Part shown: one piece after another, positions 47,701-59,100 of the stretch
How the letters are laid out: each line of letters begins with the position of its first letter
Position numbering within the stretch: position 1 is the first letter of the stretch
NCBI RefSeq assembly: GCF_001522545.3
Contig: NC_031770.1
Location: 9,659,079-9,723,078, forward strand
DNA: 64,000 nucleotides
Source: Parus major
Taxonomy: Eukaryota; Chordata; Aves; Passeriformes; Paridae
Reading direction: 5' to 3'
Made by a program: the position numbers and the translations under genes
Notes under the pieces: model-generated
Told to the model about the DNA's origin: nothing
What the model saw: only the letters and a program-made list of their open reading frames with translations
Database searches by the model: none

Positions 47701-49959
47701 GCACAAGGAGCTGCTGTTCTGTTGGTGAATAAATTAAATTGAATTTTTTAGTTTTGGGTAAGGTTAGTGCACAGAGATGAGTGTAGGGCAGGATTTTTGC
47801 CTTTATATGGGCTTGGCACATATTCCTTTGTAACGTGGATTTAATTCAGGTACTGTTGTCCAGTTTTCTCTGCCTTTCTGAAGTTATACTTTTTTGGGCA
47901 ATTTAAGGACTGCATTTTGAGGAATGCCTGGTTTTGGGCAGTGCAGAGAATAGTTTTTTCCTGTGCAGATGTGGTTGTTCATTGGGGTTAATTGTCCACA
48001 AGGTCCTGACTTATGAGGGTACTAGAATAGCTGCTAGCATGAATAATTTAGTACAGCATCAGATTGCATGCCAGTTAAGAAGGCCTCTGCCTATGAAGCC
48101 TTATATCTTGTTGAAATCCACTCAACAGTATGAAGGTTACTGCTTGCACTGGTATTTTATTGTACTCCTTTCATTTTATTTTGAGATTTGTCAGTGAATA
48201 TTTCATGGTGATAAGTAAGGAAAATACCTATGCAAGAGTAGGTAGAGCTTGTTTGTGAAATGCTGAGGTGTTGAGCTACTCTCGAGTCTTAAATTTTCTT
48301 TTAAATTTTTGATTAGCATCACACAGATAGCATTTTCTCCACTCAGATTTATATAGTTGAAACAATTAATATCCTAGACAATTCTTTTAGATGGTACTTC
48401 ATTGTGGGAACAGAGAAAGGCTTAATGAAAGGCTTGCAAAAGTTACAGGATTTCACTGCTTTCTACAAATTGCCCTAGTTGCTCGTACATCTGACTAGAG
48501 CAGACTGTGACTCATATTACAGAGGCTTTTTCAGGAGAAAAACTGCAAATACAGCACTTTGAAGCACTTCCAAGTGCAAAAAACTTTACTGTATGCCTTG
48601 AGGAGCAATACCAAGGAGACTTGGTCATGGCAATGTAGCACTGGATGTGTTTTTTAAGAATGCTAAAATAATAACTCTTTTGTCATCATATACTAGGTTT
48701 TTCACAAAACCACCCTAAAACATTTGTGAAGAACTTAATGAAGACGTTATTTTGGAAATGTCAAGGGAATACATAAGAGTATGGAAATGCAATAAAAGTA
48801 TTGGAAAAGGGTTTTGTGGGGCTTTTGGGGGAGGGAGATTAGTGCTTTATGGTATTTAAGGAAGATCTATCAGATATCTGGGAATGTTTTTTGTCTGACT
48901 GTTCCCATTCTGTCTGCTAGTAAGTTTTTCTTATTATGGGCCTCTTCATTGGGATGCTCTGTTATAGTTGAACATCTCTTTTAGAATTGTTTTGTAGGCC
49001 ACTTTCAACCTCGATTAGAAAGTAGAACCTTTTCTTTTTCTTTTCCAAATGAGATTTTTAATATGTGTGATGCTGCTGGAAGCTGACACAGTGAGATACA
49101 ACATCCCTTGGTGCCTCCTTTAGCCCTTGAAGATAAAATTGGTCTTTAATCTTCTTGTGCTCCTTCACAGGGTAGTGAACAATTTGAGTGCCCATTATGG
49201 GTTATTAGTTAAGTGCTTAGAGTTTGCTAGATGTGTTTAATTTCTCCTTAAAGGCGAGGATCCAGATGGGTCCCTTTGAACAGGCACTCCTTGAGCTGTA
49301 CAGCTTTAATAAACTCTCAAACCTCTAATAGTTGTACTGCTGTCTGATATTTTGATGGAGATGCAGTTTTCTTTACAGGTGGAAAGAACTCATTAAGATC
49401 AGCCCTGGTGTAAAATTTTTAAGGCTATTTATTTTCAAATTGGGATCTTAAAATTGAACTGAAAATTAGTGGGACTTTGCTTACTCTGGAGCTTTTTGAT
49501 CTATGATCTAATTGTCTTCCCTGTGCAAATACATTATGCTGGAATAAACTGCACTTTACTAGGCAGCCATAGAAGTTGAATTGTCAGTCTTCCTGATTCA
49601 AATACAAGATTTCCTGATATTTGAGAGGAAATTCTATTGTAAATGTATGCACTATGGCTGCAATAGTTATGGCAACAAAGGAAGAAGTGCCTGAAAGATT
49701 TGCTTTTTTTCCCTAATGTAACATTTTATTAGTGCTGTGCACAAGGACGGGCTGTCCTCCAAACCCACAGGTGTGTGAGGAACAGACTACGAAGTTACAT
49801 TCTGCCATTTATTTTTATGCTTAAAATAAACTTTCTCCTGTTGTTGAAATGTGTCAGTTGAAATATTGCAGTTAAAGACAATACTGGAGTGTCATTGTTT
49901 TGATACAGCATGTCCCCAGAGCTTTATTAAAGCCTTGATATCTCTTGTTTCCTATTTAG
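41733..49959 (+). other. VPS54: VPS54 intron 1
   Basis: An 8.2-kb intron between the probable 5'UTR exon and the exon with the start codon, ending in a strong acceptor (tctcttgtttcctatttag). It is AT-rich, with a poly(T) run at 44883-44900 and a 43-bp tandem duplication at 47438-47523. I recognise no other gene, RNA or intact transposon. Confidence 0.65.
47438..47523. repeat. 43-bp tandem duplication with a 14-bp palindrome in each copy
   Basis: Two adjacent 43-bp units differ at only a few positions. Each contains the perfect palindrome TGCAGTTAACTGCA (47451-47464 and 47494-47507). The core CAGTTAACTG holds two inverted MYB-type AACTG sites and a GTTAAC core as in HNF1 half-sites. Binding is not shown. 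Confidence 0.9.
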
Positions 49960-49985
49960 CTTTTATCAAGTGGTGATTTTATGCA
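49960..49985 (+). other. VPS54: VPS54 5'UTR portion of the first coding exon
   Basis: The leader runs from the acceptor at 49959 to the ATG at 49986. It contains an ATG at 49981 in a poor context (T at -3, C at +4), whereas the VPS54 ATG has G at -3 and G at +4. Scanning ribosomes should therefore favour the VPS54 start. Confidence 0.7.
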
Positions 49986-50121
49986 ATGGCATCAAGCCAC
50001 AGTTCTTCACCAGTGCCTCAGTCAAACAGCAATGATGCTTTCTTTAAAAAAGAAGTGGACGCCACGAAACGCTTTCACCCTGTGCAGTCCCTGCCAGATG
50101 TGTGTCCCAAGGAACCCACAG
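49986..50121 (+). CDS. VPS54: VPS54 coding exon 1 (residues 1-46)
   Basis: It runs from the ATG to the gtaatg donor. It encodes the Ser/Pro-rich N-terminus through LPDVCPKEPT; Gly46 is split after its first base. Confidence 0.93.
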
Positions 50122-53100
50122 GTAATGCCTGGTGTGCAGGGAGAGGGAGAGAGCAGCTCCATTTGCTGAACCATTGCCAGCTATCCAGTCAATATTTCTT
50201 GTATACTGGGTGTAGTGTACTAAGGCATAGTCTTATTTCCAGCCATGCTGTGATTCTTTTTTATACCACCCAGTGTCCCTTTGGAGCAATAGGAGAGACT
50301 ATTTGCAGCTTGTTTTAAGATGCCCCCATTATAGGTGGGACTTTGCTTGCATGATTCCACATTACAGCTGTGAACCATATTCCATGTAAGAAGAGGGTGC
50401 AGTCTGACAGAGCTGGTAGCAGACATGTCCTGTGTGCTTGGAGCCTGGCTGCATTCCTTCTGGGAGATATCCCAGCCCTTCTGCAGGAGGAAGCAAGTGA
50501 CCTGTCTGTAGTACTAAGTCTCTGGTGCTGCTGTTAAACCAGATTTTAGGTCACAATTCAGCTGTTGTGTTGCACTAAAGCTCGGTTTACACAAAGGAGT
50601 AGGTGGGATGGGATCTTAAGAATTATGACACATACTAACAAATTACAGCTGTCATTCTGATCAAGATCAGTTTATTAGAAATATGTTTGTGGTTGTAATC
50701 TTTTTCTCATCATTAGAAGCTAATGTTGAACTGAATCTATTTAATGAGTGTCAGTACGCCACTTCTGTGTTCAAGCTTGAGTTGGTTAATCTCATAGAAG
50801 AAATAGAAGGTGAATTGTTGCAGAAGGAGAGTATCATCTGTCATTTGCATAGATAATTCTAATCTATATGTAATTGGTAAAATATGGTTTGCTTAAGAAC
50901 CACGTTTTAGCAAAAGCTACATCTTTGTTTCTCACCCTAACAAACTGTCTTGTCTTTTGTGCTGCAGGCAATCCCAATAACTTACATGACAGCCCATCTC
51001 TAGTTGTGGATCAGCAAAGATGGACTATTTATCATTCCAAAGTCAATCTCCCAGCAGCACTAAATGATCCTAGGTTAGCAAAAAGGGAATCTGATTTCTT
51101 TACAAAAACATGGGGAGTGGACTTTGTGGACACTGAAGTCACGCCTTCATTCTACCTCCCACAGATCACCAAGGAACATTTTGCATCATACCAACAGGAA
51201 ATCACTCCGGTAAGAACCCCCAGTTAGGTGCACATAGTCCTAAGGACCAGAAAGAGATCCTTCTTCTAATCTGGTTGTCTCTGGTAGTAGCCTGTTGTGT
51301 GGTTAGCTGATAATTAATTTGATTTTTCAGTGTTGGTTGGGTCTGCTTTAGACATTTCTGGTTTTATAATCTCAGAACCCATCGTATGGAAAATACTCTC
51401 TGAATTGTCCTGAGGCAATTTCATGTTATTTTTAACTTCTCTTTCTGAATACTGAGCTCTGCACCAGGACTTGACATTCATATTTATTCTTTCTGGTCGT
51501 TAATCCTTTATTTCTGTAAGGACTGCTTAAGGATTGGGCTCTACAATGCAACATAGTGTTCTCCATAGACCTGTGGATCAAATGACTACATGCTGCGAGG
51601 GCTGGAGATACTTTTTAGGACTCTTCAATCTAAACTTTGCAACATTTATACATGAACTTCTTAAACTATAAAGAGGCCTATTATCCTGATGATTTCTTTT
51701 GTAACAGGGAAGTGTAAGCTACATCTAAGGACACCAGGACCAGTAGGAGACTTCTACAATCTCTTAAAAATACAAGTGTCAGTAAGTATGTAGTATTCTT
51801 TTTTTTTTTTTTTACTGAAAGAACATGTAGAAGTCTCCTGCTGTTTTCTGCTTCCTTGGTTTGTAACTTCCTTATTTTTTTTTGCTGGTTCAGAATTAGC
51901 TGCAGGAAGTGTTACTTGTGTAATTATAGTTAAAGATTGTGGGAGGGAATTGTCTATAACTGAACTATTGCCTTTAACATATTCAGCATTTGAAATGTTT
52001 TAAGATTTTATTCTTTAAAATTAGTACTTCACACAGTGACTTCTAAATGAAAAAAGATATTGGAGCTGAGCTGTGATGTAGCTTCTAGCACAAATCTGTT
52101 GGTGTTCTTTAGAAACAATTTCTCACCGCTGTAATCCCTGGTGGTGTTGAAAATTTGAAGTTCAGCATGATGAAACAAGATATGTGGTTTCAGCAAGGTA
52201 TTCATTAGTAATATGTGCAAGTAATTTCTACTTTCATCCAATTTGATTTAGCAATGAGAAAGGATTCTTTGTGTGTTAGTGTGATTTCTGGATTAGTCAG
52301 CAAATGAGTGTTTGTGTATGTAATTACAATTGATCTATGATAGTATATCATTATGTTATTACACCTCTTCAATAACTTCTGTGTTCATTTTCTCTTGAGA
52401 TGAAAAGATACAGGAAAAAAACAACACATCCACTATAGGCTGAAGTTCTTGGTACCTTTCACCTGGACAAACTTTGTCTGAGCTTACAAGGGGAAGAAAA
52501 TACTGTGAACTTGCAGAATTATTTTGCATAATTTAGTTGCGTTTCACTGAATGTTTTACTTCAAATAAAAAAATCTGTGTTTTAAGCATCAGAATAACTC
52601 TTTAATATATTTTCTCTTCTACAGAGAGAGAAAGTTCATGAAAGGTGCAAGAATATTTGTACTCCTAAAGATTCCTTTGACAGGACACTATTACACACTC
52701 ACGGTACAGTCAAAGCCTTCTTTAGTCATAAAAAAGTGATGTCTTTTTGTTTCAGTATGTTATAACATCGGTAGCAAATGTTATGAATGTTACTCATCAT
52801 TGATTCTATAATGTACTAATTGTCTCTGTTACTTGCTTGAGATCTTCATGTACAATAATAGCTGATGATTTCTTTGAAATAATAATTGAAAACTCAGACA
52901 TGGTGGGCTTAGAAGTATTCATGCCCACTGCTGACATTTTATAGGTCAAAACTTTAGTGATACCTGCTTTTAAACTTTTTCTTGGTATGTTTGGATTCAT
53001 GGCAGGTCATTGTGGCCCTGGCAATGTTTTGTTTAACTGCTTTATGTTTTAAGATCCATTGAAACTGTTGCATCAAATTTGTATCACCTGTTGGCTTCTC

Positions 53101-56100
53101 AGTGAAGAGCTGCAGTGCCATTCCTGTATCTCTGCCATGAGAGTCACGTCATGGCTGAGGTGGGAAATTGTATCTCTACAAAAAGATGATCTAGTCTAGA
53201 CCATCTGCTCAAACCAGGGCCACCTATGGGAGGACAATGGCCAGTTGGGTTGTGAATCTCACAGATGGAAATTACATAATCTGTCTGGGCAACCTGTTTC
53301 AGCGTTTTTACCACCCTCCCAGTAGAAATACTTCCTTGTGTTCAAAGGAAATCTTTCACATATCAGTTCCTGCCCATTGCCTCCTGTCCTGGCACTGGGC
53401 ACCACTGAGAAAAATCAGCTTTGTGTTCTTTGTGCACCCCCTCATCAGGTCTTTAAGCACACTGATCTCCCCTGGGCTTTTCCACCCTAAACAGTCTCTC
53501 CTCCTTGTTTCTTGATAATCTTTGTGGCTCTTGACACAATTCACTCCAGTATGTCTAGGTCTGCCTTGTGCTGGGGAGCTCAAACCTGCATGTGAAGGCT
53601 GAATTTCAGGACTTCATGGAATTAGTTCAACTAATTGAAAACTAGACAGGAGGGAAGGCAAGAGGCAAAATAAATTAAAAAAAAAAAAAAGACATGTAAA
53701 AGGAACAGAAACACTCATAACTTGGAGACAAGTTTTTATTTTTTATTTTAATTTACTTTCTCAAAAATGTTAGCATAAAAGGGTTCATTTATCAGTCCTT
53801 ATCAAATAAGTCTTATCTATATCAATGTCTACAGGTTATACAGCAAAAAGGATTTGGTCATTTACTCCTGATCAAGTTATTTCAGTTGACTTTCTTCCTC
53901 CTCTTCTGTGCAAAAGGAAGCCCTTCTGAGGGTTTTCTCTGTATTGGTGTTACTTTGGAATAACTGTTCCAGAATGAGTCTGTGCTGCAAAATCAAAGTG
54001 CCTTCTTCAGTCTTAGTTTCATCCATTTTAAATGAGTCTGAGTGTTTTTAAAAGGAGAAAATTACTGTCAGCAAAGTAACTGAGAGTTCCATGTGTAACT
54101 GGACAGTTCCTAGCAGAAGCATCATTTGGTAAACTGAAGCTTGTGATTTTCTATAAATTCTGCTGTTACTGTTTCCTGTCTTCCTCCAACTCACTTGGTC
54201 TTTCACTTCTTTAAGAATTGGTTTGTCCAAAGGCTCCAAAGGAGGACAGCAGGATGATTCCAAGGTTGCCTTTTGTACTTCGATACAAATAAATGAGAAA
54301 CAAATGAAGTAAAGACCAAAGAGAGTAGTGTAGGAGCTGATGCTGAAGTAGCACTTGCCATGTTGGTCAGGGTTGAGCAGACTGTCCAGCAGAGATATGG
54401 ACTTGTTGCTTTTAAATTCCTCAACTTTTTTGTCCCCCAGTGTGCCCCCTCTTCATAGTGCCCTCTAAAGTAATTAGTAAGGGTGGGAGAGGGGATTTTG
54501 GCTGAAGCTCAAAAATCTGAATTTGCCTTTTCTTCAAGTTCTGCTGGGATATAATGAATTAACTCTTTTCCCAGCTCAACACTCTCACCCTCTGCCATTG
54601 TCAGGTCAGCATAGTCCATGGGAATTAGTGCTGCTTGCTCATTGCTTGGGACCCTGGCCCGAGCCCTTGTTCATCCTTCTAGACAGTCTTTGTGCACTCA
54701 GTCTCCAAGTGCTGTGCAAAAGTGATTATATGGGCAGCTTCAGTCCAAAGCATTAAAACTGGGGTGATGTTAGAAGGATCTTTTACTGGCCTTTGCCAGT
54801 GCACTAATGAATGTGAAGTGCTGAGTGGATTGCTTTGTATGACTAACACTGACACTGCCAAAGCAGCCAAGTGCAAGCTCCTTTGAGTAGACTAAGCATG
54901 AGACCTGAACTGCAAAGGACAAAAGAGCACTTCAAGGAATCAGAATATGTCAGGTTGGCAGGGACTTCAGAAGACCCTTACTGCAATTGCCATCTCAAAG
55001 CCAGTTCAGCTGAGGTCAGGCCAAGCCATGCAAAACTTTACCAAGAAAAATAGAAATAGCCAGAAAATATCTACAAATATATATCCAGAAAATCCCCAAA
55101 GTACCCAGCCCTTCTGGTCAGCCTGCTCCAATGCTTGATTGTCCTCATGTCATCAAGGTTCTCCTCGTGTTCAGTCAGAAAGTTTCATTTCAGTTTGTAA
55201 GCCTGTTCCCCCTGTGTGAGGAACATCATTGTCTTGAAAACTTCCTCCTGGGATTCACTTGTTCAGGGAATAGTTTCCCATTGTTTGCTCATGAATGACT
55301 ACCTGTGTTTTGTTTAATTTTAGATAAATCCAGGACAGATCTGGAGCAAGTACCTAAGGTATGGCTTCTGTGCACTCTGAGCTGTTGTAAGGCTTTATCA
55401 CATGAAGTGTTGGATATATGCATGTTCTCTGTCCTTTGTAGAAATTTTGTCCTCGCTGATGACTTGGGTCGATTCTCAAGAGGATCTGTAGTGCTCAGAA
55501 TTTAAAGACTAAGGATGATTTGCTTTGTCTTTTTTTTCTTCTTCTTGTTTCCAATTTTTCTCTTAAAATATAACACAAATACCATGATTTTTTTAATCTT
55601 TAAATAAATGAAGTTAAGACCTCAGAGCTGAGCCGAATTAGCCAGTCTAGGAGGAAAGGAAAACTGAAGAGTTTGAGAAAAGCTTAAATGTTGCCCGGTG
55701 TACAACTCAGCATTAGGTTTAACTGCTTGAATCCTTGATCAAGGATATAAGCATAGAGCATACATGATGTGGGTTTTTGTGTCAGGTTGACAAAAGACAC
55801 AGCTCCAGATTCCCTTTTAGTCTGAATAATTTTTTTATAGGTACAGAAAGAAGTCAGAGTATTAATATGGGTCAGCATCTCTGTGCCAGTTGTGTAGGCT
55901 GCGACTTGAGTAGCTGTCACTGCAGTGTTTAAGGTGCAGGAAACAAGAATGCTTGAGTGTGGTGTGATGCTGCAGTCTGTGTTGAACCTTTTAAAATTAC
56001 ACTTCATCAATAAAAGGAAGAGGCTTCTACTGCCTCCTGTAAGCTCAAGGGTTTGGTTTTTTTTAAAATAATGTTATCAGAAAGAATTTTAGATTAATAG

Positions 56101-59100
56101 TTCTCCAGGAGGTGTGATTAATGTTACATGTTACTGACTCTTCCTGTGCTAGGCATGGTTGCTACATCCTGGCTAAAGGGTGTCAGCTTGAGGCTCTGCT
56201 CCCTCCCAGGGAACACTTGCTGCACCCTGACAGCTGGCTGGGTCATCAGCCTCGTAGGAGCCGTGGCCCCAGGAATGAGCAGATCTGCAGCAGGATGCCC
56301 TTGTTAGTGAAGCTTTGCTCAGATCCTTGAGAGGGCCCACCTGCACTTCAAAGCTGCCTACATTTGCACACTCAAGGTGTTTAGTTCATCTCAGGTGGTT
56401 GAATACATATGTAACTTTGGAGTTGGGACTTTCAGGAAGATAAGACTTTGTGAGATCACACTAAGTTTTAAAGTACATTGGTTGTAAGGTCTGAAATGAA
56501 TCCAGTTGCCTGGATAAATTAAAGTCTGGATTCTGAAATCAACAAATGAGGTCTCTGTTACCTTAAAGAGACAGGAGTTATGTTTAACTGGGGCAAAAAA
56601 TATAGGGGTGAGTGAGGCACATTTATTTCTTTTGTTTTTCTGTTTCAGATTTTTATGAAACCAGATTTTGCCTTGGAAGATTCCTTAACATTTAATGCCG
56701 TTTTACCATGGTCTCATTTTAGTACCGCTGGTGGAAAAGGAAATCGTGATGCAGCTTCCTCCAAGTTACTCCAAGAAAAGGTACAACTTTGACAAAAGTT
56801 GTGGTTATCCATCAGTGCTGGTGGATACTGCAAAGGACCTCCATGGCTCCTGCTGTGTAGTGTTTCTTGAGACATCATTGTGGGCTTTGCTATCTCTCAT
56901 TTTACATCAGGCTGCAGGTTGTTAGTCAATCATGCAGGAAGCATCCTACTGAAAAAGAACTTTTTTCCTCTTCTCAGTAAATCTATCAAATCTGTGAAAA
57001 AAGAATTTGTATATGATGTGACAGCTGGCTCTTCACAGCAGCTGTATCTTACTGAAACAGCTATATATTGAGAACTTCAGGGGTGTGGAGCAGTTTTCTT
57101 AGGGAGGAAGAGCAGTTCTGTGAGAAGGGAAAGCTGGATTGCACAGGTTGTACACTGTGTAAGGCTGTTATTTTCCAACATCTCAGGAAAATTTCAGATT
57201 CAAGGGTCTGTGATTTCTGTACTAAAAGCAGTACTAAATCCTATGCTGGTTGTGCTTTAGGAGATCCCTCTTACTTTTGTTGCTGTCTGCACTGACCTGT
57301 TTTTGCATTTCACAAAGGAGAACATGAGAGCAGAGCTGTTTCTTTCATATTGGAAACAGAAGGCTCTTCTTAGTCATTTTTATCTTTTTTTGCTAGTTAT
57401 GTAGTCATACTATAGAAAATCTCATAAGTCATCTTTACAGTACAAATACCAAAAAATGCTTTTAGGAAATCTGAGTAATTTTGAAGTCTGTGAGGCACAT
57501 TAGGAAAAAAATAACATGAGATTGTCTGGAAGGTGTTTCCAAATTTCTGGGAATTAGTCTTCCTGCTCTCCTGCCAGCTCAGGAAGAGACAGGCTGTGCT
57601 GGAGGGAACTCAAAGGTTCATTAGGTTGTCCTCAACACCTAGAGTTGGAGGAAGGCTTCTTTGGAGTTTTCTGGGGCAGCTACTGTCTGAAGATGAAAAA
57701 GCAATGTCTGGCATATGCTGTGAACTTCCCAAAATGTGCCTGGCAGCAGCAGGATGGACACTCAGAAGGTGCCACTGATGCAGAGGAGTGAAAACACTGC
57801 TTCATATGACTGAAATTAGCCTGAACTTTTTTTTCTTTTTTACTTTTTAAAGCCTCTGAACTGCACGAGGTTTACACTTTTCATATGTAAATACACACCC
57901 TGCTGCCATAACTGTCCCTAGCTCCAGGCACCATTTTCCAACAGGATTTTGAAAACCTTGCCTTAAGCAGATCTGCTTACAGCCTTTTGGACTGCTGTTG
58001 ATCTACTTCAAAAATTTCCTCATGATATTTCTTCTTCATCTCCTCCCATGTGTTGCCCTACATGGGGACTGTAAGCTCTCTGAGGCAGGCGCTGTTTGCT
58101 CTGTTTATTCTACCTTGTTTAGCATAGTGAAGGGACCTGGGGCATCTGGTTGGTACAATCACATAAATAATTATTTGTAATAGCCCTTTCTCTGATCCCT
58201 GTGTCAGAGTCTGTCTTGGCTTTCCCTGTGGCTAGGTGTGTCACAGCTGGTTGGTGGAGGAGGCTTCTGATTAAATTAGATGGGAAAAAAAACGGTGAGT
58301 TTGCATATTGTATAAATCCCTAGTGTATCCATAGGAAGCAGTATAAAAATAACTCCAAGAAGGAAATATTCTCAATTGATTTCCTTTCCCTCTCTGGTTG
58401 GCCTTTTGGAATTCAGCAGGAGGTTTGAATGCTCGGCACCTCTGAGAAACCAGGTCATCTGAGTATTAACATTCAGATGAGCATCCTAAAGTCTCAGTCC
58501 TTTGAGTTTGCATATTCAGCATAAGCCAGAACACAGAGCTTTTACAATCAAAAAATCAGGCCAACACAGTGTTCTGGTGACTGTTGGACACAGAGAATTT
58601 GGATTTCAGGTTCTGAACATGTAGGTGTACTCTGTCTCTGGGAATCCAACAGTGCCAGCACACAGGAAATAGGCTTAGTACTAATTCCAGCTGGCTGGCA
58701 AAAGTACAACTGCAGCCAGAGATACCCTGGAGATTTTTCTACAAAGAAGGTACTACAGCTTTTTAAATAAGCAGAGCCATGCATACCAGTGGTGTGTCCT
58801 CAGATATAGTGGCTGCATCTTTAGCAGTTTCAGTGATCCGAATTTCATAGCATATCTGCATGTATATACTGTTTCTTCCAAACCAGTATCCAGAGGTGTC
58901 TCCTGGTTATTGTCCATATTCTATGGCCAGTGTGCAACCATGTGGTACAAAACTTTGGATATTTAGATCTATTTAATTTTCTTTCTTTTTATTTTCAAGC
59001 AAGAAAGGCATCAAATCAGCCTTCCCACAGTGATTTTAAGTTAATTTAAAAAGAAGTTATTAAAACAACAAAGGGATTTAACTTCTATTAGCAAAATTTC

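Larger units (their letters stand above)
41688..51003 (+). promoter_or_regulatory. VPS54 upstream ORF 2 (80 codons, spliced, overlaps the main start)
   Basis: This is a predicted spliced frame: 41688-41732 (15 codons), 49960-50121 (54 codons) and 50968-51003 (11 codons plus TAG). The ATG has G at -3. Both junctions keep the frame, and it passes through the ATG at 49981, five bases before the VPS54 ATG at 49986, then continues out of frame inside the VPS54 coding sequence. It depends on exon 41649-41732 joining at 49960. It could limit VPS54 translation or be decoded as a small alternative-frame protein; both are inference. Confidence 0.35.
52704..55323 (+). other. VPS54: VPS54 intron 4
   Basis: A 2.6-kb intron holding two antisense CR1 fragments (about 53165-53600 and 54936-55252). 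The sequence between them is unremarkable. Confidence 0.8.

Noticed and set aside
49981..50169. Reading from the ATG at 49981 as the true VPS54 start
   Set aside because: The context is weak and the frame does not encode VPS54. The ATG at 49986 has G at -3 and +4 and gives the family N-terminus.
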